From Sphingomonas sp. (GTDB taxonomy: Bacteria > Pseudomonadota > Alphaproteobacteria > Sphingomonadales > Sphingomonadaceae), in the NCBI GenBank assembly GCA_013816595.1, contig JACDEB010000010.1, forward strand, positions 1-37,795: a stretch of 37,795 bases of DNA. Reading direction: 5' to 3'. The notes beneath the pieces are model-generated. The model did not search any database. It had not been told where the DNA came from and saw only the letters and a program-made list of their open reading frames with translations. The position numbers and the translations under genes are program-made. This document shows, one piece after another, positions 1 through 8,080 of the stretch. Position 1 is the first letter of the stretch. Every line of letters begins with the position of its first letter.

Positions 1-114
1 GCTCACCACTTCCTCTGACCGTATGATGTGGCAGCTCCAAGCTGACCACGGACAGAAGCAAGTAACCAGCGGCAGGACCAACCGGGGCAGCTTGACTCAA
101 GGCCCATTACAGAA

Positions 115-169
115 GCGGACATTAGTAGGACCCGACCAAGTGATCGCGTTTGGCCGAAGGCGGACATAG
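115..169 (+). repeat. Two partial copies (right arms) of the GTCCGC...GCGGAC palindrome family
   Basis: GCGGACATTAG at 115-125 (preceded by CCATTACAGAA) and GCGGACATAG at 160-169. Confidence 0.55.
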
Positions 170-345
170 CAGGCCGAGCTAACCTTCCATTTTAGAATGA
201 ATTTGTAGAAGGCGTTCCAATCCAGTAGGTTAGGCCCGCTAACAGACGCAGACGGTCTATGGCGCTTTGCCGCTCCAATTCCTTGTCGTTCGCTTCTCCT
301 AGCATTGAGAGGTCGACTGGCTCCGGCCTAAGAAGGAAACACCAA

Positions 346-552
346 ATGATCACCGGAATTGTGAAATTCTTCAACGCCGACAAGGGCTCTGGCTTCATCG
401 AGCCGATCGATGGCGGCAACGATGCATTCGTGCACATCGGCGAAGTGCAGGCTGCCGGCATGGCTACGTTGGAACAAGGCCAGCGCGTTAATTACGAAAT
501 CGAGAACGATGCCAGCGGCCGGGCGAGTGTTGTGAACCTGCAAGCCGGGTGA
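346..552 (+). CDS. Cold-shock domain (CspA-like) protein
   Basis: Internal ATG of ORF 259..552 gives MITGIVKFFNADKGSGFIEPIDGGNDAFVHIGEV..., a typical single cold-shock domain with RNP1-like (KGSGFI) and RNP2-like (AFVHI) motifs. Confidence 0.9.
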   Translation: MITGIVKFFNADKGSGFIEPIDGGNDAFVHIGEVQAAGMATLEQGQRVNYEIENDASGRASVVNLQAG

Positions 553-618
553 TGGAGCGAAACTGCTTCGCGGCTGTCGAAGGAGATCTGTCGGAAAAAA
601 GTAAGAGGGAGCTTCAGA

Positions 619-831
619 ATGTCGATGCTGCAATTCTACACCGAGCGATCAGCGGACTGCCGGCGCGACGCGGATTCCACGACACTCGACAACGTTCGGC
701 AGCGTTACCTGAGTGCAGCACTTGCCTGGGACAACATGGCCGACCGGGTGCGGCTAACAGAAGCCTACCGAGCAGACGGCGTTGCGCGGAAGGCGGCTGA
801 GCAGAGTTCCGTCAACGAGCTGGCGCTCTAA
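619..831 (+). CDS. Small hypothetical protein (70 aa)
   Basis: ORF directly downstream of csp with a purine-rich stretch (aagtaagagggagc) before the ATG; amphipathic sequence MSMLQFYTERSADCRRDADSTTLDNVRQRYLSAALAWDNMADRV. Confidence 0.55.
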   Translation: MSMLQFYTERSADCRRDADSTTLDNVRQRYLSAALAWDNMADRVRLTEAYRADGVARKAAEQSSVNELAL

Positions 832-1055
832 ACCAGGATGACTTTTCAGGACCAGGTGAGCGCGTTTATTGCGGGCCGTGCGCCGGCGCCAATTTATGAT
901 AGTTGCGTGGCCGACCATTTGGCACTTAGCCGCACCCAAGTCTCATCGACCGGGCCAGGGTTGAGGCGGGACGGGTCCTTCAGTCGATTTACGGGGCGCT
1001 GTTCAGGCTGCTGCACATCGCGGAAAGTAACAGCCTCGGCGGAAGACTGACCCAG

Positions 1056-1105
1056 CGTCCTTAATGGGTCGATTGCCGTCAGTCCGCAAAGAGTACAAAG
1101 CGGAC
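1056..1105 (+). repeat. Degenerate doublet of the palindrome family
   Basis: GTCCTTAATGGGTCGATTGCC followed by GTCCGC(1082-1087)-AAAGAGTACAAA-GCGGAC(1100-1105); second copy has perfect 6-bp arms and a 12-nt loop. Confidence 0.6.
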
Positions 1106-1170
1106 AGGGCCGAAATCCGGCACAACCAGACCGTGTGTGCGTTTGGGAGCCTGAACTCGTGAGGTGCTGA

Positions 1171-1506
1171 ATGCGAACGTTACTGGCCCTTGCCATGATT
1201 GCTTCATCGGCGGCGTGTCAGCGAACCCCCGAGCAGCAGCAGGCCGACCTGTTAAGGAACGACGCGCAACAACGCGGCTCCGCCATAGAGAGTCAAGCGG
1301 GAACGCAAGCTGATCGGCTGGAGCAGCAGGCAGACGCGCTCAACAACGAGTCCAAGCAGGCGGGCGGTCTCACGGGAGAGCGCTTGAAGGTGCGGGCCGA
1401 CGCCCTCGCGAAGGAAGCGAAGATCGTCCGGAAACAGGCTGACATGCAGGCTGACGCCATCAAGGAAGCCACGGATGCTCGTATCAAGGCCTCGGAGAGC
1501 CGCTAG
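1171..1506 (+). CDS. Small putative lipoprotein, Gln/Ala-rich coiled-coil
   Basis: MRTLLALAMIASSAACQRTPEQQ: signal peptide with lipobox-like SAAC, followed by heptad-like QAD/RADAL repeats. Confidence 0.65.
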   Translation: MRTLLALAMIASSAACQRTPEQQQADLLRNDAQQRGSAIESQAGTQADRLEQQADALNNESKQAGGLTGERLKVRADALAKEAKIVRKQADMQADAIKEATDARIKASESR

Positions 1507-1515
1507 CAATCGAAC

Positions 1516-1568
1516 GTCCGCAATGGTGGAAAGCGGCTGATCCGCTATGGGTGGAAAGCGGACATTAG
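1516..1568 (+). repeat. Tandem doublet of the palindrome family
   Basis: GTCCGC-AATGGTGGAAA-GCGGCT (1516-1538) followed by ATCCGC-TATGGGTGGAAA-GCGGACATTAG (1540-1568). Confidence 0.8.
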
Positions 1569-1676
1569 CCAATTTCGTGGAAGCGGTTGGATCGATCGCT
1601 GTTCCGCCATGCCCAAACTCTATTCGGTTCTAAGCGAACTGGCCGGGACGCCTCTCGCCCCGGCCGCTTCGCCAAG

Positions 1677-2261
1677 CTACATTTTCATGGAGTTGAGCAT
1701 GTCGAGGTGCGCCTCGACCACCGGGGCGGCATTGCTGGCGAAGGTCTTGAGCGAGGCGACGTCGCCGCCTGACGCATAGGATTTGAGCGCAGCAAGGGTC
1801 TTTCTATGGCCCTCCTTCTGCTGCTCAAGGAACAACGTATCGAACGCCGCGCCCTTGGCAGCTTTGAGCGCGTCAAGCTTAGCTTGGAGCTCGGCGGGAA
1901 GTGAAGTCGGCAAGCTGACCACCGGGCTCGCGGCGGCGGCGGCGCTTTTAAGCAGGGCGCTCGACTTGGTGTGATCGGTGACGAGCATCACGCCAAACTT
2001 CTTGCACGCCTCGTTGGTCGCCATCGTCTGGGCCAACTTGCCCGAAGCAATTTGAAACATGTCGCTCGCAGCAATGGTCGAGGCGAAGTCCTTCGCGGAC
2101 ATCGGCGCCATCGCCATGTCGTTGGCCATATTCATGTCGCCGGCCAAGCCGTCGTTCATCATCATGTCATTGGTGGCGGTGTCGTCGGTCTCGGCCGGTT
2201 TTTGACAAGCGGCGGTCACGATTGCCAGGCTGGCTGCCGCGGCGGTAAGAATGAGGCGCAT
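1677..2261 (-). CDS. DUF4142-like periplasmic lipoprotein with Met-rich linker
   Basis: Internal start MRLILTAAAASLAIVTAACQKPAETDDTATNDMMMNDGLAGDMNMANDMAMAPMSAKDFASTIAASDMFQIASGKLA...; the C-terminal domain resembles DUF4142 (SDMFQI.S..LA...... K.F...MV.DHTK). Confidence 0.8.
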   Translation of the reverse strand: MRLILTAAAASLAIVTAACQKPAETDDTATNDMMMNDGLAGDMNMANDMAMAPMSAKDFASTIAASDMFQIASGKLAQTMATNEACKKFGVMLVTDHTKSSALLKSAAAAASPVVSLPTSLPAELQAKLDALKAAKGAAFDTLFLEQQKEGHRKTLAALKSYASGGDVASLKTFASNAAPVVEAHLDMLNSMKM

Positions 2262-2390
2262 GGTGCTGTCCTTTTGCGTGGAACTTAGGTGAAGGCAAAA
2301 CGCGTGCGTGCCGCGGGACGTTCCTCGGCTAAAGCAATGCTCGTCAGGCCGCGCTGGAGCGCCCCGCGGGCTTAAAACGTTGCGGCCGAC

Positions 2391-2414
2391 GTCCGCATTG
2401 GGTCGAAAGCGGAC
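2391..2414 (+). repeat. Palindrome family copy (perfect core arms)
   Basis: GTCCGC-ATTGGGTCGAAA-GCGGAC. Confidence 0.85.
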
Positions 2415-2427
2415 ACAGCTGAACAGT

Positions 2428-2832
2428 TCAGGATCGAAACAGCCATGCAATCCGCCGCTGCCATGCAAACAGCAGAGGCACGACCACCAACTCCATCACG
2501 AGAGCGAGTTGAAGAGCGATCGTCGGCGCCCCGGCGTCAGCGACCGCGAAAAGCCGCGCCAGGCCCCCGATAACGACTAAACCCGAGAGTGCCAGGAACA
2601 CCTCGGATCGACGTTCGATACTCGGGATTGACGCAGCGAAGCCCAGGCCCAAACCTAGCAGTAGACCCGACAAATACCGAAAGTGGCTCTCAAGATCGGG
2701 ATCAACTCCAGCCGACATTTCCTTGAGCATAGCTGGCCCTTCCGCAACGCCCATTGCTCCGGCGGCCAACGGGACCGTGCACGCAAGCGCAACAGCTACT
2801 TGGAGAAGGCGGCGTTCAGTGTTTCGGTTCAT
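2428..2832 (-). CDS. Small integral membrane protein, possibly DUF4345-like
   Basis: 134-aa ORF with four hydrophobic stretches; SGLLLGLGLGFAASIPSIERRSEVFLALSGLVVIGGLARL. Confidence 0.6.
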   Translation of the reverse strand: MNRNTERRLLQVAVALACTVPLAAGAMGVAEGPAMLKEMSAGVDPDLESHFRYLSGLLLGLGLGFAASIPSIERRSEVFLALSGLVVIGGLARLFAVADAGAPTIALQLALVMELVVVPLLFAWQRRIAWLFRS

Positions 2833-2857
2833 GACGCAGCACTACCAGCGGCATCGA

Positions 2858-2891
2858 CTAATGTCCGCAATGGGTGGGAAGGCGGACATAG
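2858..2891 (+). repeat. Palindrome family copy with extended arms
   Basis: CTAATGTCCGC-AATGGGTGGGAAG-GCGGACATAG. Confidence 0.85.
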
Positions 2892-2956
2892 GCAGGCGTA
2901 CCAGGAGCAGAACGAAGGGGAGATCCGTTCCGCCTCGCCCATGTATTATGAACCGT

Positions 2957-3322
2957 TCAGATTGCCCAGGCGCACCAAGCAACGAGCAACGTTCCGGCTG
3001 CCGCGAGCGTGATGTGTACATAGAGCAGCCACAAGGGAAGGAGCTTTCCAGCGAGTTGGTAGCCGAGGTTCATGACTACGCCTCCGCCCGCTGCGACGGC
3101 CAATAGAATGAGACCGAGCATCGCGCCGCCTTCAACGCGGTCGGTTAGGGCGGCATAGGTCAAAAGGGTCAACCCTGAGGCTGCAAGGAAGCCATGCGCC
3201 ATCGCCAGCCATGATGGCGGATTGGCCCTCTGGGCGATGCGTCGGAAGGCCATCAAGATGCCCCCGGTCGCGGTGAGCAGCAGTAGGATGGAAGCAGTCT
3301 GCAACATCGTCACTGAATTCAT
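2957..3322 (-). CDS. Small integral membrane protein, about 4 TM
   Basis: 121-aa ORF with four evenly spaced hydrophobic segments; MNSVTMLQTASILLLLTATGGILMAFRRIAQRANPPSWLAMAHGFLAASG... Confidence 0.6.
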   Translation of the reverse strand: MNSVTMLQTASILLLLTATGGILMAFRRIAQRANPPSWLAMAHGFLAASGLTLLTYAALTDRVEGGAMLGLILLAVAAGGGVVMNLGYQLAGKLLPLWLLYVHITLAAAGTLLVAWCAWAI

Positions 3323-3453
3323 CGCTAGCCTCGCTTGCCTGACACCACCCGGAGCCGCGCTTTGGAGCCGATTGCGACGGTCTGGTCAATCTTTCGCATA
3401 TCTCCCGGCAAAAAGGTCGGCCGTAGCGGGCGCCTTGCGGTCGTAAGCCTGAC

Positions 3454-3477
3454 GTCCGCAATGGGTCGAAAGCGGGT
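3454..3477 (+). repeat. Palindrome family copy
   Basis: GTCCGC-AATGGGTCGAAA-GCGGGT; right arm has a mismatch. Confidence 0.8.
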
Positions 3478-3568
3478 CTAAGCGTCTGCGTTCGCTTTCG
3501 CTGTAAAGTGTACATAGGTCCGAGGCATAACATCTGGAGTTCAGCAGCTCCGGCGGACGCCTGCGTCG

Positions 3569-3961
3569 ATGGAGGCACCTTTGAAACGACTGATTATTAC
3601 TATCCTTGCGGATGTCATCGTTTCCGGCCCCGCTCAAGCTGTAACCCCGATGATCGTCTCGGTCTCGATGACAAACTTCAAGTTCACTCCTGCAACCGTT
3701 CAGCTGCTAGTCAACGCACCCACGACTTTGCGATTTCTCAATGACTCTGGAGCTGGACACAACTTCGCGGCCCCTGCGTTTTTCAAGACTGCAAAAATCG
3801 ATCCTGCTTCCATTGGGCTGGTCAGAAACGGACGCGTCGAAGTCCCCGCGCACTCAACGGTATCTGTAGCCCTGACGCCAGCAGCTGGGCAGTTTCCGTT
3901 GAAGTGCAGTCATACCTTACACGCGACTTTCGGAATGCGAGGAACGATAGTTGTGCGCTAA
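3569..3961 (+). CDS. Cupredoxin-like periplasmic copper protein
   Basis: SMTNFKFTPATVQLLVNAPTTLRFLNDSGAGHNFAAPAFF...GQFPLKCSHTLHATFGMRGTIVV: type-1-copper-like ligand pattern (His ... Cys-x-His ... Met) on a beta-sandwich-like sequence; N-terminal signal-like segment. Confidence 0.75.
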   Translation: MEAPLKRLIITILADVIVSGPAQAVTPMIVSVSMTNFKFTPATVQLLVNAPTTLRFLNDSGAGHNFAAPAFFKTAKIDPASIGLVRNGRVEVPAHSTVSVALTPAAGQFPLKCSHTLHATFGMRGTIVVR

Positions 3962-4040
3962 ACGCGTGTAGCTCGGTCCACGCTCGGTAGCCGCTTTCGC
4001 TCAAATCGAAGAATGCGCAGCCGATGGTCCTTAAGGCACC

Positions 4041-4069
4041 CTAATGTCTGCTTGGGGTCGAAAACGGAC
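4041..4069 (+). repeat. Palindrome family copy
   Basis: CTAATGTCTGC-TTGGGGTCGAAA-ACGGAC. Confidence 0.75.
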
Positions 4070-4122
4070 TTTATTCCCCGACACCAACGTTTGGAAGAGC
4101 CCCCGGAGACCGGGCGTATCGC

Positions 4123-4860
4123 TCACACGGCCGCCGTCGATTTGAAGGGCTTCCCTGGCAATCGATCTGCGTCGTCGTGTTCGTCAGCCCAGTCCGCGCG
4201 GCGGGGGAGCCGCGAACTGAAAAACAGAAACGGAAGCTTCACCAGCAACAGCTCCGAGTGGATCATTCTGTCCAAGGCCCTTTCCCACCAGGCCGAATCC
4301 CTCTTTGCGTTCGCCTCGAGCCAACCGTCGTAGGGCGCCCAATGACTCGGCTCGTCCGCCTCGATGATGCGAAAAATCTTCATCAGACCGCGGTCGCTTT
4401 GAACTATCCGGTTGCGCAACAGAATTTCGACCTGACGATAGCCGCGCTTCTCCGTCAATGAGATGATCCGGCACAAGCGCGCGAAAAGCGCGCCGTCTCC
4501 GATCATGCGTTCGGGTTGCAGTTCATCGATCCGCGCGCCGAACATAATCTCGATAAAGCGATCGATATGACCGCATGCCCGATCAATCTTGAACGGCATG
4601 ACCCCCCGCCGCTCGAACCAGCGACGAAACATTAGATAATGCTTCTGTTCGTCACCGCGATGCTTCTCGATCTCAGCGATCAATTTGAGATCCTCAGGCC
4701 ACCGCGCGCGCACCGCCCGAAGAACTTGGTCGATAGCAGTGTAACCCCGGTGCTCATTATAGATGTAAATCGATCCTATGAGTTCGAGATAACGACTTTG
4801 AAGGAACCTAAGCAAACGCGGCTCCTTGGTATCGCCGAGTGTCGTGTCAATCGAGGTCAC
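4123..4860 (-). CDS. Ferritin-like (di-iron) superfamily protein
   Basis: Helical 245-aa protein with EIEKHRGDEQKHYLMF and IEADEPSHWAPY, matching paired ExxH di-iron ligand motifs; its ATG overlaps the stop of the upstream glycosyltransferase. Confidence 0.7.
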   Translation of the reverse strand: MTSIDTTLGDTKEPRLLRFLQSRYLELIGSIYIYNEHRGYTAIDQVLRAVRARWPEDLKLIAEIEKHRGDEQKHYLMFRRWFERRGVMPFKIDRACGHIDRFIEIMFGARIDELQPERMIGDGALFARLCRIISLTEKRGYRQVEILLRNRIVQSDRGLMKIFRIIEADEPSHWAPYDGWLEANAKRDSAWWERALDRMIHSELLLVKLPFLFFSSRLPRRADWADEHDDADRLPGKPFKSTAAV

Positions 4861-6212
4861 CGATCGATATCTTCTGAAGGCGTTTCAACGCCGGCTCTCG
4901 TCGATTGTTCATCTTCCCGCTGTAGCAATAATCTGCCCCTCAACATGCCCACGATTGATGTCACCGCCTCCTCCGACCCATGCTCCCGGCAAACAATTGC
5001 GCGTGCCGCATCGGCCTCCTCCTGAAAGGAAGGGGTTCGAAGCAATTTTCGAAGGATCGGCACGGCTCGGGCTGCCGTGAAACGGTTTGCCTTCAAGGAT
5101 AGCCCCAGACCCATCCGCTCAATGCGGCGGGCGTGGTCACTTTGGTCACCCATATGAGGGACAATCAATTGCGGCTTGCCCGCTCGCAGCGCCTGGCCCG
5201 TCGTGCCCACGCCGCCGTGATGGACGATGACAGCCGCGTGAGGGAAGAGAAGCGAATGTGGCACATAGCCGCAACGGATGATCGTCCCGTCCACGCTTGC
5301 GTCACTTTTCTCACCCATCAACATTACGGCTCGCACGCCCAGGGATCGCGCCGTTGCCGTGGCTTGCTCGTAAAACCTGCCCGCACCATCCACCGCGAAC
5401 GTGCCCAGCGTGAACACGACCGGCGCGGGGCCATCGCGCAGGAAGTCGGACATGACAGGGACGAGGACCTCTTTTCCGCCCACCCGCCTGTCGAAGAATG
5501 GGAACCCGACAATTTTCGTGTTGCCGGGTGCATCGGCCGGCAGTGGTCCGAAGATCTTGGAGTAGCAGCCCAGGACGAGAGCCGCTTTGCGTTGTGGTTC
5601 GAGCATGTCGGCCGCACCTTCCGCGTCCAGGCCATGTTCGATGCGCACCGCGTCAAGTTGCTGTGAGTAGAAGCGCTTGAGGAACTGCCGCATGGTCGCA
5701 TAGACAGCGCCGTTCCACAGCGCCCCTGCACGCCCGACGGGGGCCTGCTTTGCCATCCAGAAGTCAGGGGTCGAGGGTGGATCGTATGACGAGAGCATGG
5801 CCATCGGCTGTAGCACGGCGATGATCAATGGAATGGCTCGTTTCTCGGCGATGATCGGCGCGGCGAATACAAAGGGGGTCGCGATGATCGCCTCGGCATC
5901 GGCAGACACTTCATCCAGCGCCCGCGTGCATGAAGCGAGCGACGGAAGAAGAATGCGTTCGAGGAACTCGCGCTGACTGGACATGAGCAGCCTAACTGCG
6001 TCCTCTTTCGAGATCCCCATTTCTCGCCGGATCGACTCGAAGCTCGGTAATATGGCGACTGTGTCGAGGCCAGCCGCTCGGGCCTTAGCTTCCTGGTCCT
6101 CTGCTACAGCCAAAAGTGGACTGAAGCCGCGCTCCTTCAGGGCAAGGCCGATCGCGATGAATGGATGAAGGTCGCCGAGCGTGCCGATGGTGGTGAGGGT
6201 CAGCCTTCGCAT
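4857..6212 (-). CDS. GT1-family (UGT-like) glycosyltransferase
   Basis: 451 aa; N-terminal TLTTIGTLGDLHPFIAIGLALKERG and C-terminal VIVHHGGVGTTGQALRAGKPQLIVPHMGDQSDHARRIERMGLG signature typical of UGT/rhamnosyltransferase-type enzymes. Confidence 0.9.
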   Translation of the reverse strand: MRRLTLTTIGTLGDLHPFIAIGLALKERGFSPLLAVAEDQEAKARAAGLDTVAILPSFESIRREMGISKEDAVRLLMSSQREFLERILLPSLASCTRALDEVSADAEAIIATPFVFAAPIIAEKRAIPLIIAVLQPMAMLSSYDPPSTPDFWMAKQAPVGRAGALWNGAVYATMRQFLKRFYSQQLDAVRIEHGLDAEGAADMLEPQRKAALVLGCYSKIFGPLPADAPGNTKIVGFPFFDRRVGGKEVLVPVMSDFLRDGPAPVVFTLGTFAVDGAGRFYEQATATARSLGVRAVMLMGEKSDASVDGTIIRCGYVPHSLLFPHAAVIVHHGGVGTTGQALRAGKPQLIVPHMGDQSDHARRIERMGLGLSLKANRFTAARAVPILRKLLRTPSFQEEADAARAIVCREHGSEEAVTSIVGMLRGRLLLQREDEQSTRAGVETPSEDIDR

Positions 6213-6824
6213 TGCCTTCCTCAGTCGCTAGCGGCCACGGTCCCGTCAATCCCCGCGCTCCTCAGGCCGACCCTTTGCGATCCTGTTCGCGGAACCGTCG
6301 GCGGCGGCAAGTCGGCGCCAATGGAGCTGCTAATCGATCACGAGATCCTCGCCTAAACGGCAGGACTTCGCGCACAGCCAGCTGACGAGCACGTTTCCGT
6401 GGACGATTTCTCGGCCATGGCTGAACCGCGATTGCTATCCTAACGCGAGCCGAGGAGCATGTCTTCGGCGCGATGCAATATCCGACGGCACTGGCGAAGC
6501 GCCTCCCGTACTCACGGTTGGCTTCCTTCAATTCGGCTTCGTCGGACTTGTTGGCCATCTCTTCTCTGCAAAAGCGGCCCAGCGATGGGGGATACGCTGA
6601 GCCGCTACTGCAACTGACAGTCGCAGGCCCATGGGGCATGGAGCGACCGTCAGAGCGGCAACGGACTAAGTGAGGGCAGGTTCCAAGCTGACGAGCGAGC
6701 CGGCGCACATTCTGGAACTCGTGACTGATCGATCACGCGCGGTCAGCGATTACTCAAGTGGCGTTGGCAAAATCGTCGAGGAAGTAACAAGCTATTCCCC
6801 ATGCAGTGTCGCCGTGAGGCCGAT

Positions 6825-6885
6825 GTCTGCAATGGGTCGAAAGCAGACCTAAGCTGCTAACGTCCGTAATGGGTGAAAAGGGGAC
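6825..6885 (+). repeat. Tandem doublet of the palindrome family, first copy with compensatory stem change
   Basis: GTCTGC-AATGGGTCGAAA-GCAGAC (6825-6848), then CTAACGTCCGT-AATGGGTGAAAAGG-GGAC (ending 6885). Confidence 0.85.
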
Positions 6886-6996
6886 ATCGCGGCCAGCCTT
6901 TAAAAGGCCGGTCATGGCCGACACGGGACCGTCTGCTTCGCAGTGCCGGATTTAAGTTTGAGCAGATCTTTTCCTAGGGCAGCTGCAATCCAAGTC

Positions 6997-7569
6997 ATGA
7001 AATCGAACGAGCAGCAATGGATAATGCTTCTGGCGCAGCTTCCCGCTGCGCCCTCGAGTGCGCGCGTCGCGTTGTGGCGTCGCCTTCGCGCGGCAGGCGC
7101 GGCCAGCCTGTTGAATGGCGCTTGGGCGCTTCCGGCACAAGAGAGGCACGCTGCTCTATTCCTGCAACTTGCGGAAACGGTGCGGGCTCAAGGCGGAAAG
7201 GCCGCCGTTTTCCATGCGCAAGCCGCCGGCGCCGACGACGAAGCGACTATCGAATGTTTCCGCTCGGATCGTTCGCGCGAATATGGCGAACTCGACCAGC
7301 GTTGCGCTGCCTTCTTTGCCGAGATCGAGAAGGAACAAAGGCTGGAAAAGTTCACCTTTGCCGAACTCGAGGAAATCGAGGACGACTTCCACAAGCTCGC
7401 GGCGTGGCTGGCGAAGATCGAAGCCCGCGACTTCTTTCCCGGCGAGCAAAGGACGCTCGCCCGCGATACCCTCAGGCGGTGCGAGGGCGCACGCGTCCAA
7501 TTTGCGGAGACCGTCTATGCCCGTGAAGGCCTTGAGCAGCCTGATGAGGAAATATCACCGATGGATTAG
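6997..7569 (+). CDS. ChrB N-terminal domain-like protein
   Basis: MKSNEQQWIMLLAQLPAAPSSARVALWRRLRAAGAASLLNGAWALPA... resembles the N-terminal region of chromate resistance protein ChrB (LPA.PSS.RV..WR.L...GA..L..G...LP). Confidence 0.7.
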   Translation: MKSNEQQWIMLLAQLPAAPSSARVALWRRLRAAGAASLLNGAWALPAQERHAALFLQLAETVRAQGGKAAVFHAQAAGADDEATIECFRSDRSREYGELDQRCAAFFAEIEKEQRLEKFTFAELEEIEDDFHKLAAWLAKIEARDFFPGEQRTLARDTLRRCEGARVQFAETVYAREGLEQPDEEISPMD

Positions 7570-8080
7570 CGCGGTTGCTGCAATCTTCCTTCTGATCGTT
7601 TCGACCACCGGCGTGACGCTGCAAGTCCAGAAACTGACCGGAAGCGATGGTGAGGCCGATGCCGAGGGCCGGGGAAGCGCGAAACCCGCGCTGACCAGTG
7701 CGATGGAGTCACCGGTTTATGCTGCGTTGGCCACGCGAACACTCGATGCTGCGCGCCGCCGAGCTCCCAACGCCCCGATCACGTCTGTGACACTTCGCAG
7801 CGCCGATGAGGGAGTCGAAGGCGTTGTGAGCATTCCAGGCGAGCCACCACGGGAAATCGTCGTCGATGCACGTTCAGGTCGCGTGATCAGCGACGAGCAC
7901 CACGAGGAATCTCTGATCCGCCGAATTCACAGCGGTGCCATCCTCGGCGAGCCCGGCACGGTCCTTGGTATTCTGTGGGGCCTGGCCTTGGTCATTCTCT
8001 CGATCACCGGCGGCTGGGTCTATCTCGACATGTATCGCAAACGCCGCCGGAACAGCGGCAAGACGGGCCTGTTCTGGTGA
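7517..8080 (+). CDS. PepSY-associated TM protein
   Basis: MRKYHRWISAVAAIFLLIVSTTGVTLQVQK... periplasmic PepSY-like segment ...REIVVDARSGRVISDEHHEESLIRRIHSGAILGEPGTVLGILWGLALVILSITGGWVYLDMYRKRR. Start could be 7517 or 7544; either overlaps the upstream gene. Confidence 0.8.
   Translation: MPVKALSSLMRKYHRWISAVAAIFLLIVSTTGVTLQVQKLTGSDGEADAEGRGSAKPALTSAMESPVYAALATRTLDAARRRAPNAPITSVTLRSADEGVEGVVSIPGEPPREIVVDARSGRVISDEHHEESLIRRIHSGAILGEPGTVLGILWGLALVILSITGGWVYLDMYRKRRRNSGKTGLFW

Noticed and set aside
1677-2468. 263-aa version of the DUF4142 ORF
   Set aside because: The lipoprotein signal peptide starts at the internal Met (2261); the upstream part reads through intergenic sequence including a palindrome copy.
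6262-6708. 148-aa minus-strand ORF upstream of the glycosyltransferase
   Set aside because: Mostly Arg/Pro-rich low-complexity translation; only a short middle segment (MANKSDEAELKEANREYGRRFASAVGYC) looks protein-like. Insufficient support for a gene call.
100-6890. The palindrome family as a CRISPR array
   Set aside because: Spacing is irregular (tens of bp to kb), copies are diverged, no regular spacers and no cas genes.
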